Origin: Chara braunii
Lineage: Eukaryota > Streptophyta > Charophyceae > Charales > Characeae
Reading direction: 5' to 3'
Assembly: GCA_003427395.1 (NCBI GenBank)
Contig: BFEA01000567.1
Span: 311,020-334,278, forward strand
DNA length: 23,259 nt
Under the pieces are notes generated by a model. That model made no database searches. It was given only the letters and a program-made list of their open reading frames with translations, and had not been told where the DNA came from. Shown here piece after piece: positions 8,035 through 16,666 of this stretch. Both the position numbers and the translations under genes were made by a program. The first letter of the stretch is position 1. Each line of letters begins with the position of its first letter.

Positions 8035-8560
8035 GTGGGTGAGGCAGTACCACATGGGGTGGGTCATACCATGCAGACTGGATGAGGCCAGCACACACAG
8101 CGTTAAACAGATGTACAGCCACACATCCACCCCCCCCCCCCCCCCNCCCCCCCCAAAAAAAAAAACAGAAAAGCACCCAGGCACAACCCTGCTGTTGGCA
8201 CAGCGACAGTGCTATGCGGGCAGGGCGGTATTATATGGCCTGGATGATGTCAGGCCGTACTATGTAGACCGGATGGTTCCACCCAAAAAAAAGAAGACAA
8301 ACACGACCATGCAAAAAAAAAGGGAACATACGGCAAACATGACACATAATTTGGCCTTTGTGGCCACCAGCCAGCACTATGTGGGCTGAGTGTGGCATGG
8401 GCGATACTATGCACGTTGGGGGGGGGTGGTTCATACCATGTAGACCGGGAGGCGCTATGTGGGATGCAGGTTTGGGGTACTATGCAACGCAAGGTCATAC
8501 TATGTGGAGCCGGCAGTACTATGCGGGCATGGGCCAGGGTGGCGATGCTACATGGGGTGT
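8035..8560 (+). repeat. degenerate repeat region, (R)TACYATGYRGACCGGATG motif
   Basis: CATACCATGCAGACTGGATG, GTACTATGTAGACCGGATGG, CATACCATGTAGACCGGGAG and several GTACTATGCRG- or GGCGCTATGTG-type copies recur, together with related CAGTACTATGCGGGCATG. Spacing is irregular. A C run with an N (8129-8154) and A runs interrupt it. It looks like an old complex satellite and is not coding. Confidence 0.6.
8129..8165 (+). repeat. poly(C) run with N, followed by poly(A)
   Basis: About 25 C with one N at 8146, then 11 A. The N marks an uncertain base in the assembly, and the length of the run is not reliable. Confidence 0.9.
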
Positions 8561-8925
8561 GTGGTACAGATGACCCTGGGAAAAAAAGTACTCCATGAAA
8601 AACAAAAAGCCCAAGCCCGTATTGGTGAATGGCACACCCTCCGACAGTCAAAACATGGACCCGAGCTTGAATCTCCGAGAGAAGTAGGGAAACAACTTCG
8701 ATACCTTTTTCTTTCTTTCGAGTGCTCCACACTGGTTAGAGCTTGGGACCCGGTTGCAAGCATATCTTATTTTCTTCCCTTGGCGCACCAGGTAACCACG
8801 TGCCGATTTTGGCAGCAGAAACGAAGAGCGAGCACAACACCACAGCTGTCACGATATAGTCCCAAAATCCACACGGGGAGAAAAAAAGGAAGCGAAAACA
8901 TCAAGTGACAGGCCCCAAGATCGGC

Positions 8926-9165
8926 GCATGAAAAAAAAGGGCACACTCCCACCACGGCCTTTTCTGGATGCATCTGACTGCAATGGGCACACGAAAAAAA
9001 AAGCCATATTCCCACCGTGACCATTCTGGATGCATCTGACTGCAATTGCATACAGCACAGGGTTTACCTGCTGGCAACCGTGGCCAGAGCTGTGTCGAAG
9101 GCAGAAAAAGAAAAAGGGCAAATCGAGGGTGTACTCGCACCGTGACCTTTTTGGATACATCTGAA
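8926..9165 (+). repeat. tandem repeat of about 62 bp (A run ... GGATGCATCTGACTGCAAT)
   Basis: CTGGATGCATCTGACTGCAA lies at 8964 and 9026 (spacing 62), and a third copy (TTGGATACATCTGAAG) at 9151, about two periods later. Each is preceded by CACCGTGACC-like sequence and an A-rich run (A8-A9, then AAAGAAAAAGGG). Minus-strand frames show repeated SDASRK-like words produced by the repeat. Confidence 0.75.
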
Positions 9166-9340
9166 GCGTCGAACCCCCGACCTCACAGCGAAAACAGGCC
9201 AACAGCGCTGTGGCCCTTCCCCCGGCCTCGGCCGTTCCCACACTCTTTGTGCCAATAGTGGCAGTGGTGTCTCTAGTGGGAGTGACAAATGAGACCCTCC
9301 TCTCTCTCTTCTCCCCACTATCTCATTCTCTTCTCTGAAG

Positions 9341-9400
9341 TCACGGTGCTCTTGGGAAGTGCATATATGCTGGGCTTGGACATATAATCGATTTTGGAGA
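9341..9400 (+). pseudogene. possible U6-like fragment / repeat sharing GTCACGGTGCTC
   Basis: GGTGCTC followed by TTGGGAAGTGCATATATGCT and then CTTGGACATATAATCGAT is weakly like the U6 5' region (GTGCTCGCTTCGGCAGCACA, then ATTGGAACGATAC). The preceding AGTCACG is shared with the U6-like patch at 4768-4780, so the two may belong to one repeat family. Weak evidence. Confidence 0.2.
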
Positions 9401-9519
9401 CAGTATTTTGTCTGCTGGGTTCAGACTTGTATCACGACACTGATTGGCTTCTCAATACGACTGGGTTCATTTAACTCGTTACACTAATACTCGTTAACAG
9501 ACAGTTCGGTTACTCATTC

Positions 9520-9690
9520 CATGCGGCTGAATGGTTACTGCCAATGAACTGTTAAACAGACCTGGGTTCCACTCCTGCTGGGATCAGATGAATGACGTAG
9601 CTCTGAATTACCTGGGGCTAGTCACAGCGCTGAATTACCTGGGGCTAGTTAGTTTGATGGTGATAGTTCAAGGCCATTGCCTTCTTCTTG
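9520..9690 (+). mobile_element. tRNA-like SINE remnant with an internal 27-bp duplication
   Basis: CGGCTGAATGGTTACTGCC (A-box-like) is followed 37 nt later by GGGTTCCACTCC (B-box-like; consensus GGTTCGANTCC). This is the arrangement of a tRNA-derived SINE head. Downstream, CTGAATTACCTGGGGCTAGT occurs twice (9603 and 9630, period 27). No clear A tail or target-site duplication was seen. Confidence 0.4.
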
Positions 9691-9782
9691 TTTCTTTGTT
9701 TGTTTGATTTTTTTTTTTTTGAATGTTCGTTTGAAGTTGACAATCTGATTTCCTCCTGTGGCCTTAATGCTGTTCTCTACAG

Positions 9783-9893
9783 GTGGGTGCCAGCTTTGGG
9801 TGTGCTAGGCGGGTTGTGCTAGATGAGCGCCTCAAAAGCGTTGAGACAAGTGGACCGGCACTTATGGGAACAATGCTACATGAACTCTTTCAG
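9783..9893 (+). CDS. DNA2: DNA2 exon 5 (first Fe-S cysteine; GTMLHELFQ)
   Basis: A 111-nt exon of 37 codons, phase 0/0. The acceptor is GTTCTCTACAG and the donor CAG|GTGCAT. It encodes VGASFGCARRVVLDERLKSV, then ETSGPALMGTMLHELFQ. The cysteine in FGCARRVVLDE is the family position of the first of four cysteines binding the 4Fe-4S cluster of the DNA2 nuclease. The GT.LHE.FQ segment is the conserved helix with a histidine of the RecB-like nuclease fold. The preceding exon ends SGSR, giving the family-typical ISGSR-VGASFGC join. Confidence 0.95.
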
Positions 9894-10162
9894 GTGCATG
9901 AATCTGCAATTCAAACTGTCCAATGTGCATGGACATTGTTGCTTCTCTTGATCTCTTTCTCTGTTCTCTCTTCGTCTCTCTTGTTGTATGTTGAGGCCCT
10001 GGCCACACCGGGCACAGGCCTGGAGGCTATTGGTCCATACCTTGGCCAACCCCTCACTTTGGACCAGAAGCAGTTTGGGATGTTCATTGCTCTTATTTTT
10101 CTTTTTAGCGTTCTTGGTTTGTCCCTATCTGCATTATTTCATGATGTAATATTTTATTCTGA

Positions 10163-10265
10163 CTTGCCGGTGGAATAGGAACCGGACCGATGCTCCCCAG
10201 AATGGAAATGGAGCCAGGGCCATTAGGACCTGTTTTGTTTTAAAAAAAAGTAAAAAAAATAAAAA
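10163..10265 (+). mobile_element. retroelement 3' end (CTTGCCGG...CCCCAGAAT, A-rich tail)
   Basis: CTTGCCGGTGGAATAGGAAC, then CGGACCGATGCTCCCCAGAA, then an A-rich tail resembles 15248-15322 in the same intron, with about 55 nt of shared sequence before the tails. Two copies with the same 3' sequence and A tails point to a LINE or SINE family. The element body is not identified. Confidence 0.5.
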
Positions 10266-10883
10266 TTAATATTTATGTGGTGATGTGTTGTTTTGTTTGC
10301 GGAGTTTTTGCCTGTTCTTCTTTTTGTCTGAGTTTGGACATGCACAAGTTTTTCCTAGTGTGCCTTGTGGTGGCGGTGCCTTCTGGGAGTGTATGTTCAA
10401 TTGGTGGCCGTTGGAGGCCTGGGAAACGTTCTCCACATTAGGACTCGAGTTAGTTTGTCCAGCATGCCGGTTTATGCAAAAAGGCTATTGGTCCTCTGGA
10501 GGCTTCAAATATGGGCTGCAGGTAGCTGCTGGTGCATCGAGGTACCTGGACCCAGGTCCCAAGAACATTATATGGTTCAGGATTGCTGGATCAGAGGAGG
10601 CTTGGCCCAGCCTCCGTACGTATCTATGGCTGGGCCAGGCATTTGGGGATTCATGCATTCAAGTTTTGGACATAGATTCTCCAAGGCTGCTGGAGCGCTG
10701 GGTAAGAGTAGAGCTAGGCACAGGGGATAGGCAGACAGGCGGAGTGCAGGGAGTTGTGGGCCGTGGAGGAGGTTGACATGCCTATCCCCTGTGCACCATA
10801 GCTGGAATTCCGTTTGGATGGTCTGGACCTATTACCTGATTGGCGTTATCTGCTCAAGGCACCAACTTGAGAGAGAGAAGACT

Positions 10884-10929
10884 TCTCTCTCTCTCTCTCT
10901 CTGTCTGTCTCGGTCTCTCTCTCTCTCTG

Positions 10930-11001
<72 letters not shown>

Positions 11002-11015
11002 CGTCCGTCCGTCCN

Positions 11016-11110
<95 letters not shown>

Positions 11111-11114
11111 CCTT

Positions 11115-11152
<38 letters not shown>

Positions 11153-11155
11153 CGC
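10884..11155 (+). repeat. compound microsatellite (CT)n-(CTGT)n-(CCGT)n-(CTGT)n-(CT)n-(CG)n
   Basis: About 270 nt of nested simple repeat: CT runs, a (CTGT) block of roughly 70 nt, four CCGT units, an N at 11015, a (CTGT) block of roughly 95 nt, CT again and a CG run. The N lies where CCGT returns to CTGT, so the true length is uncertain. The open frames of Ser-Val-Cys-Leu through it are repeat artefacts. Confidence 0.97.
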
Positions 11156-11427
11156 CACGTGTGCCTCTCTGCCCGCTCCTGCTTTTCCCACTGTTTCTCG
11201 TCTGTGCTTTCCGAAAATGGGTCTAAATCCTGCTATCGGGATTACACCATTTCTGCACACTGTTATACCGCGTTTAACGCGGGGACGCAGCCATTCGGGT
11301 CACATGTTTTATGTTCTAGACAATAAGTTTGGCAAAGGTGTTATGAAGTGGGGGATGGGCAGCCTTCTGGATATGCAACATTCCTCATACCTAGAAGTGC
11401 ATTCCTCATATAGGCTTGCAGTAGCAT

Positions 11428-11609
11428 GTTTAAACCACCAGTACTTTCGCAAGTTGCGCCTTGTATACGACTAGCCAAATGAAAAAACGGTGGCATTTCC
11501 ACTTGACTGAATTTGCACCAGCACCCCAGGCTCGTTCACGCCGAAAGTCGCAGCCCGGCAGCCATATATGAGTAGTGCCTTTGGGAAGTACTGGTGGTTT
11601 AAACCACCA
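11428..11609. repeat. GTTTAAACCACCAGTACTT inverted repeat with 18-bp palindrome
   Basis: The 19-mer at 11428-11446 is the reverse complement of 11586-11604. The right copy is part of a perfect palindrome TGGTGGTTTAAACCACCA at 11592-11609. A further direct copy, TTAAACCACCAGTAC, lies in intron 8 at about 20501. This looks like the terminus of a small inverted-repeat transposon family, with two ends abutting at 11600. Confidence 0.65.
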
Positions 11610-11699
11610 ATACCTTTCTCAGTTATTGATGCCGAGCCTAAAAATGCCCTGCGCTCGCTGAGCCTGAAAGTGAACGGTACCGGTACCATCTGATTTTAT

Positions 11700-11990
11700 G
11701 AGATGAATTGGTGAGCATAGGTCCGCCGGGACTTCATCATGGAAAGTGGTGAACCTCCGTTAGGGAGCGGATCCAGATTGGGGCAGTGGTTTATCCTAAA
11801 TTGCTAGGAGGTGGGAGGGTTTTGCAGGAGCACAGGAACCACCCCGCAATACTAGCCTAATCAGGGTAATGGCCCCAGTCATCCGGGTTGAGATGTGGAG
11901 GGATTCCCGGCCTCCTTGGGCTCTTTATATAATGGAACACGCTATTTGTTAAAAAAAAAAAAAAAAAAAAAGGTTAAAAAAAAAAAAAAG
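11700..11990 (+). mobile_element. A-tailed non-LTR element 3' end (tentative)
   Basis: Non-coding sequence ends CTCTTTATATAATGGAACAC, GCTATTTGTT and then A21 (11951-11971), GGTT and A14. A terminal double A tail after a short AT-rich motif is typical of plant LINE 3' ends. No reverse transcriptase frame lies upstream, so it would be a 5'-truncated copy. Confidence 0.4.
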
Positions 11991-13702
11991 TTAGAAAACT
12001 GGTAATGACCTCGAAACAAAGTCTGGGGAGAACATAGTGTTATGTCTATCTTTTGCAGTCCATATTACTGCTTGGAATTATTTCATTTGGCAAAGCTTCC
12101 TCATAATGCAATGGCACCACGTGTCATACAGCAACTCACGGCACACAAGAGTCACACTTCATCACACGGAAGTCCACACCAATGTCTTATACAGCAAGTT
12201 GCATGTACACAGGGACACGGCTGTGGCCGCCAAACAACAACACTCAGGTATAAACTGTCTTTCTCTCTCCCTCAGCTCTTCTCAACCCTCAGGCCTCGCT
12301 CAAATTCTCTGAATGTCTTCCTCAATCTCTCTCCCCCTCAAGCTAAGCTGTGGCGCTGGGCGTCGTCGACAATCCTCCTCGACTTTTTCCAGCCTCACTC
12401 GATAGACCGCAGCAGTGCTTCTGGAACAATTTCGAATGTGTTGATGCTTTGCTGCAGTGGGACATGTGTATCTGACGTTTCAGTCTCCAACCTCTACCCT
12501 CAGTTGTTGGCTGATGCTGGTCTTCAAGGCATCTGTAGAGTTCCCTGACTTTCCTGGGACTGAGCTGCTGAACAGACTGGACTGACTGACTGGACTACTA
12601 GACTACCGGTGCAACTGGGCCCACTGGACTACTGGCCTACGACCGAGACATAGCTATCCTATCTGCCGTAATGGTGCTATGGTACATGGGACTGGAACTT
12701 CATGAACGGGACTTGGAACAGCATGCTTATACGTGTGAAATCCTTTCAATTGTAATAAACTCGGTTCAAATCCGCACAGATAAAAGCAGGGATCATAACT
12801 TTTGGTCAAAGCCCAGTTTCAGGGGTCAAAGGTCACGTCCACAGTCTCAGAAAGGCCTGGGAAAAGTCCTAGGGTCAAGGGGTACGAGGCCCTGAGTCAA
12901 AAGATGCGTCCAGTACCCCCACGCTAGACAGTTGACTCTTGGAAAATCAAGGCCCTAGTAGTCAACCACGGCCGTATATCAGATGCACATCAAAGGTTAT
13001 CTGCAGGTTTCCAGAAGATTCCAGTTCCAATTGGGACATGACACATCTGGGTCAACAGTGCATCCAGGCCATCCACTTCAGGAGAAACTGGGCCGTCGAT
13101 GCGCTCAAGCGGGAGGCTGGTCAATGTCAGTCAACACTATAAGAAGATGGCCAGGCCCTGGGGAGATTCATTCTGCCTTGCATTTGCCTGCGGCCAAGTT
13201 GCTGCTCGCAAGGCTGGTGGAGAGGGAAGTTGTCGGCAGGTGCTGGATGTGGGTGCCAGCCAGGAAGAAGGTGCTGGTGGAGTGGCCATAGCCACCATAG
13301 CTTCAGAAGAGATAGTGGTCGAGGAGGAGGATCAGGTCTGTGAGACGGACAGGAGGAACATGAGTGGGAAGCTTACCCAAACTTACATGGCGCTGACATG
13401 ATTGAAGCTGCTGCTGGTCTCCAGGTGGTTGAGGAAGGACAGCGCCAACCTCCATAGCCGGGGTATGGTAGGAGGCTGGGGGCCTTGCTAGAATTTGCAC
13501 AGCGACTTCATCAGTGCTAGTCAGAGGGATGAACATTAAGAACCCCCATTCGAACCCTGCTTGAACCTCACTGGCATGTAGTAAGGACTTGACTAGAGGA
13601 TAGTACGTGGGCCCAGAGAACCCTAGGTCTGCTACTCCCTTCCTCTCCCTAGGGAGGTCTCTCTCTAGACATCTGGGTACCATGGGGGGGGCCTTCATAA
13701 TG

Positions 13703-13775
13703 GGACGGGAGTGACACAGTGGGTAGTATGTCTAGGTGTGTTCCCCCTCGTGCGCGTCTCGAACCACGGGGGGTA
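13703..13775 (+). mobile_element. tRNA-derived SINE head
   Basis: TGACACAGTGGGTAG (13712-13726) fits the tRNA A box (TRGCNNAGYNGGTAG), and TCTCGAACCAC (13757-13767) fits the B box. Box spacing of about 45 nt is near that of tRNA-type pol III promoters. Acceptor-stem pairing is not evident (GGGACGG against GGGGGG), so it is not a working tRNA gene. The element's 3' end is not located. Confidence 0.45.
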
Positions 13776-14431
13776 AAAAGGCTGTCTTATGTCTGGGGTG
13801 TGTGGGGGGGACGGGGTACAGGAACCTTGTGGTAGGTAGGGCTGAATGGTTCAGGTTGCTTAACGGGTAGCTAGCCGTTCAAGGGAAGTAGTTGACTCAC
13901 ATACAAAGTGGCCTTATGGGCCACCTGCGGAGACTGCGGGGGTGGGTGGGAAATCACATCGTAGGTAGAAATACTACCTGAGTCCAAATAGTTAGAATCT
14001 GCCTGATGACCAGCAGGTGCAAGTCATGGATTAGGACCACCTGACTGGCTGGTCGTCTCTAGGCAGTGCATAGATATTTGGGTACTCTCATAGCCCCATC
14101 ATCAGGGTCCTCAGGGTCCAGGGACCAAGCAAGGGTAGGCTATGAGATCAGTATAGGGGCTGGAGGGACTAGTAGAGAGGACGCCGATAAAGTGTAGCTC
14201 GGGTAGGACTTGTACTGAGCCTGTCTCCTGAGTAGTATGTAGGATAGGTGGATCAGGGGTGGTGTTTACTGTACATTAGTAGGAGGGAGGTAGGCCCTCT
14301 ACGCCTGTCCGAGGATGGATCGGCTAGGGATCTGCTAAGTCAATGTTTGGGGGCCTGTAATACATCCAGTTCGAGTTTGGATCTGTAGCGACCATACTTG
14401 CGGCACATGTGTGCGGTGCGCCGTGCGGTGC

Positions 14432-14693
14432 TTCGAATTCAGGTCCGTATTTCAGCAGTTATGGGTTACTAACTTACTAACTCAGCACGTAATTTTCAGG
14501 GCTTCACTCTCACCAAATGTGCATGAATCTTCTGCTAGAACATGGAACCATGCGCCGCCATCGTGACTGGTGGAGTGAGGCCCTTACGACCACTGCACCT
14601 AAGACAAGGAAAAACAAGAAAAAGAGAGAGCTACTGTAGTATTAGTAGCGAGTTAATAACCCATAACTCCTGGAACACAGACCTGAATTCGAA
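14432..14693. mobile_element. foldback/MITE-like element with 42-bp terminal inverted repeats
   Basis: 14432-14473 (starting TTCGAATTCAGGTC) pairs with 14652-14693 as reverse complement with 5 mismatches in 42 bp. The core AGTTATGGGTTA is identical. The 178-nt middle is non-coding. Similarity seems to stop at both outer ends, as expected for element ends. A target-site duplication is not clear. Confidence 0.8.
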
Positions 14694-14748
14694 TCCAGGC
14701 TATATATTGATGGTCGGATCGTGTCCTAGCTGCAATGTAATGAATGTC

Positions 14749-14781
14749 CCCCCAGAGGACCCTTTAGTTCTCCTCTGGGGG
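14749..14781. repeat. 11-bp perfect hairpin
   Basis: CCCCCAGAGGA, an 11-nt loop, then TCCTCTGGGGG. A GC-rich perfect stem inside intron 5, just downstream of the 42-bp TIR element. Confidence 0.85.
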
Positions 14782-14915
14782 CCCTTTGGAAATCCAATGA
14801 GTATGACGAGGCCAAAATTCTCTTTTTCTGTGCACCTGGAATTTTCAGAAGGGAGGGTTTCGTTTGGCTCCCACTGCCCGCCCTTTTCAATTTTTTTATT
14901 TTTTATTTTCGCACT

Positions 14916-14983
14916 TGTGGTGCAGCTGCGCATGTGCGCGCATATGCGCACGTGCGCAACTTGCGGGCATGTGATGCACCACA
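14916..14983. repeat. 68-nt foldback with alternating purine-pyrimidine core
   Basis: The outer arms TGTGGTGCA and TGCACCACA pair perfectly. Inside lies a near-palindrome TGCGCATGTGCGCGCATATG followed by CGCACGTGCGCA, a pattern able to form cruciform or Z-type DNA. No function is claimed. Confidence 0.75.
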
Positions 14984-15247
14984 TGTATAGGGACAGAATC
15001 TGATCTCTGGTGGCAAGCTGTATGGTGTGGAAGGGACACAACTTGCGATAGGACTTAGCACTCTAAGCCCGTAGAGTACTCTGTCTATGAAGGTCCAGAG
15101 GGCCAAGTGGGTCATACCGAACTTCGAGTGACTGAACCCCGGGGAGTATTCCCGGGCCTGATACCCTGCGTCTACAACACCCTGACGTTGAAAAAAAGAA
15201 AAAAAAAAGGACCGTCAGCCTTCCGCCTTCGTTTTCTTTGTACTCAT

Positions 15248-15322
15248 GCTTGCCGGGGATAAGCAACTGGACTGATGCCCCCCAGAATAAAAGAGGCCGG
15301 GGAATTAAAAAAAAAAAAAAAA
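15248..15322 (+). mobile_element. retroelement 3' end, second copy (A16 tail)
   Basis: CTTGCCGGGGATAAGCAACT, then GGACTGATGCCCCCCAGAAT, then A16 at 15307-15322. It is the related copy of the tail at 10163. The upstream 15060-15240 stretch with its own A-rich run may belong to the same element, but that is unproven. Confidence 0.5.
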
Positions 15323-15703
15323 GGTTGTTCGTATTGAGATGCTGCACAATGTATCGATTTTTCAGAATTGTTTTTTGAAAAATGAAAACCTGTGATTTTT
15401 AAAAATTTTATTTCTTAAAATGATGGGATTCGACCGCGTTCCAATTACTCCAAAAAGGGCTGCGGATGTATGGTTTTTGGGCCACAGACAGCCTGACTGT
15501 TCGGACACTCGTCTGGATGTCCTGAATGTAGCCATGCTTTCTTGTTGCATAAAATTTCCCTTTCAGATTCGGATTTTCATCCCCATGAACGTTTTTGTTT
15601 TCTCTTGCAAGCGGAGTCCGCGCTGGTCCTACTTGTGTTCTCCCCCCCCCCCTTTTTTGATATGGGATTCTTAGAATGGCTTGTTGCTTTGATTTGGTTT
15701 CAG

Positions 15704-15800
15704 TTTGCTCTCAGAAAGGAAGGGTGTACCCATGGCCTCCTTCAGGAAGAAGCTCGGAGAATCATCAACAATCATATTGAAGGACTCTATGCGATCAGAG
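15704..15800 (+). CDS. DNA2: DNA2 exon 6 (FALRKEGC...EEARRIINNHIEGLYAIR)
   Basis: A 97-nt exon, phase 0 in and phase 1 out. The acceptor is TTTGGTTTCAG and the donor GAG|GTTAGT. It encodes FALRKEGCTHGLLQEEARRI, then INNHIEGLYAIR. It continues HELFQ of the previous exon, as in other DNA2 proteins, where HE.FQ is followed by a helix with LE.EA...I......LYA. It lies in the helical insert between the first Fe-S cysteine and the nuclease core. Confidence 0.9.
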
Positions 15801-15929
15801 GTTAGTTATTGCTTTGCATGGATAGTGTGCTTTTCTTTCCGCAGGCAGAGACAGAGAAATTGGGCAGGGAGATAGAAGGGAAGGGAGAGGAGAGACAGGA
15901 GGAAAGAGAGACAGATGTAGGGGGCAGAA

Positions 15930-15931
<2 letters not shown>

Positions 15932-16004
<73 letters not shown>
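15932..16004 (+). repeat. (GA)n microsatellite
   Basis: About 73 nt of uninterrupted GA in intron 6, preceded by a purine-rich (GGAGAGG-type) stretch from 15850. The transcript strand is pure purine, unlike the pyrimidine tracts in introns 1 and 5. Confidence 0.97.
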
Positions 16005-16005
<1 letters not shown>

Positions 16006-16226
16006 CCATCATGCAATCTTGCCCGACGTCACACGACTACTCCATCCTCCTCCTCCTCCTTGTGCTTCTTTTACTCCCCTCCTCATGCTGCTTGCCATCA
16101 TATCGACTGTGGTAAAAGAAAGAAAAAAATCCATCCATCCATTCCGCCATCCATCAAATGGTTGGGTGTGCTGATGAGATGATTGGAAAAACAAAAAATT
16201 CAATCATCTCACATGGAACCATTTAT

Positions 16227-16300
16227 CCATCCATCCATCCATCCATCCATCCATCCATCCATCCATCCATCCATCCATCCATCCATCCATCCATCCATCC
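16227..16300 (+). repeat. (CCAT)n microsatellite
   Basis: A run of about 18 CCAT units, with a shorter precursor at 16129-16155. The open frames of Ser-Ile-His-Pro and the opposite-strand Trp-Met-Asp-Gly are artefacts of the tetranucleotide. Confidence 0.97.
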
Positions 16301-16583
16301 CCCGAGAACCCACACCCCCTTCAATCCTGAAAGACCCAAAAGGAAAAAAAAAACAGATTTGAGATCATCTGGGTGTTCGCAGAAAAAACCCACTGCCCAA
16401 AGGGACCTGAGTTTTTGCCACGCACAGCCGCCCGGCTTGGCAAAATAGACGTCGTCACTTTTTCCCATGTTTTCTTTATTGATCTTTCTCAGCAGGTTGC
16501 TTTCTTTGTTAATTTTTCTCATCATGTTGAATGCTTCTTTTGTTGTGCTCTTGGTCACTTTTCTGTGTTGCATGCGTGCTCAG

Positions 16584-16666
16584 AGGACGAGCTGGGCGCA
16601 CTGGAAAAAATATGTAGCAGTATACCACAAATTCTCCACTGGAAACAGAAGTTCCTCTCTCCAGAG
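16584..16666 (+). CDS. DNA2: DNA2 exon 7 (DELGALEKICSSIPQILHWKQKFLSPE)
   Basis: An 83-nt exon, phase 1 in and phase 0 out. The acceptor is GCGTGCTCAG and the donor GAG|GTTGGT. The split codon G|AG gives E, so the join reads LYAIR-E-DELGALEKICSSI, then PQILHWKQKFLSPE. The IP.IL.W...F pattern is the conserved helix that follows LYA in DNA2. A later donor (TTG|GTGTCT at 16671) is possible, but it would break phase with the next exon. Confidence 0.88.

Larger units (their letters stand above)
7012..9782 (+). other. DNA2 intron 4 (2771 nt, phase 0)
   Basis: The donor is GTAAGT and the acceptor GTTCTCTACAG. It contains a hairpin at 7410-7433, GCGCCAC-type repeats near 7480-7600, a degenerate TACYATG repeat region (8035-8560) with a C run and an N, a 62-bp tandem repeat (8926-9165), a U6-like patch at 9343 and a tRNA-like SINE head near 9520. 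At 7610-7980 I see only unassigned sequence of moderately high GC. Confidence 0.8.
9894..15703 (+). other. DNA2 intron 5 (5810 nt, phase 0)
   Basis: The longest intron. The donor is GTGCAT and the acceptor TTTGGTTTCAG. It carries two related retroelement 3' tails (10163 and 15248), a very long compound microsatellite (10884-11155), a palindrome family (11428-11609), an A-tailed element end (to 11990), a tRNA-like SINE head (13703), a 42-bp TIR element (14432-14693) and two more foldbacks. 12000-13700 and 13800-14430 hold nothing I can name. Open frames there show no family features. Confidence 0.8.
15801..16583 (+). other. DNA2 intron 6 (783 nt, phase 1)
   Basis: The donor is GTTAGT and the acceptor GCGTGCTCAG. 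It carries a long GA tract and a (CCAT)n tract. I see no gene inside. Confidence 0.8.

Noticed and set aside
7985-8389. 134-codon open frame across the C run and N
   Set aside because: Depends on an uncertain base and on the degenerate repeat region; no family features.
9894-10178. Continuation of exon 5 through the open frame to 10178
   Set aside because: After HELFQ the reading becomes a hydrophobic Leu/Ser run with no DNA2 similarity, whereas splicing to 15704 restores the family sequence in frame.
10285-10776. 163-codon open frame in intron 5
   Set aside because: No recognisable domain, interrupted composition, and it lies next to a retroelement tail; a chance open frame is more likely.
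10773-11474. 233-codon open frame rich in Ser, Val, Cys, Leu and its minus-strand Thr-Asp-Arg-Gln partner
   Set aside because: The tetranucleotide (CTGT)n and CT tracts have no stops in these frames; flanks show no family motif.
14650-14710. B-box-like TTCGAATCC as part of a tRNA gene
   Set aside because: The match is the outer end of the 42-bp inverted repeat; no A box or cloverleaf could be built.
15100-15160. CCCGGG inverted repeat as terminator or regulatory hairpin
   Set aside because: Only a 6-bp stem, lying in probable retroelement sequence.
16223-16573. Minus-strand frame with Trp-Met-Asp-Gly repeats
   Set aside because: Reverse reading of the (CCAT)n repeat.
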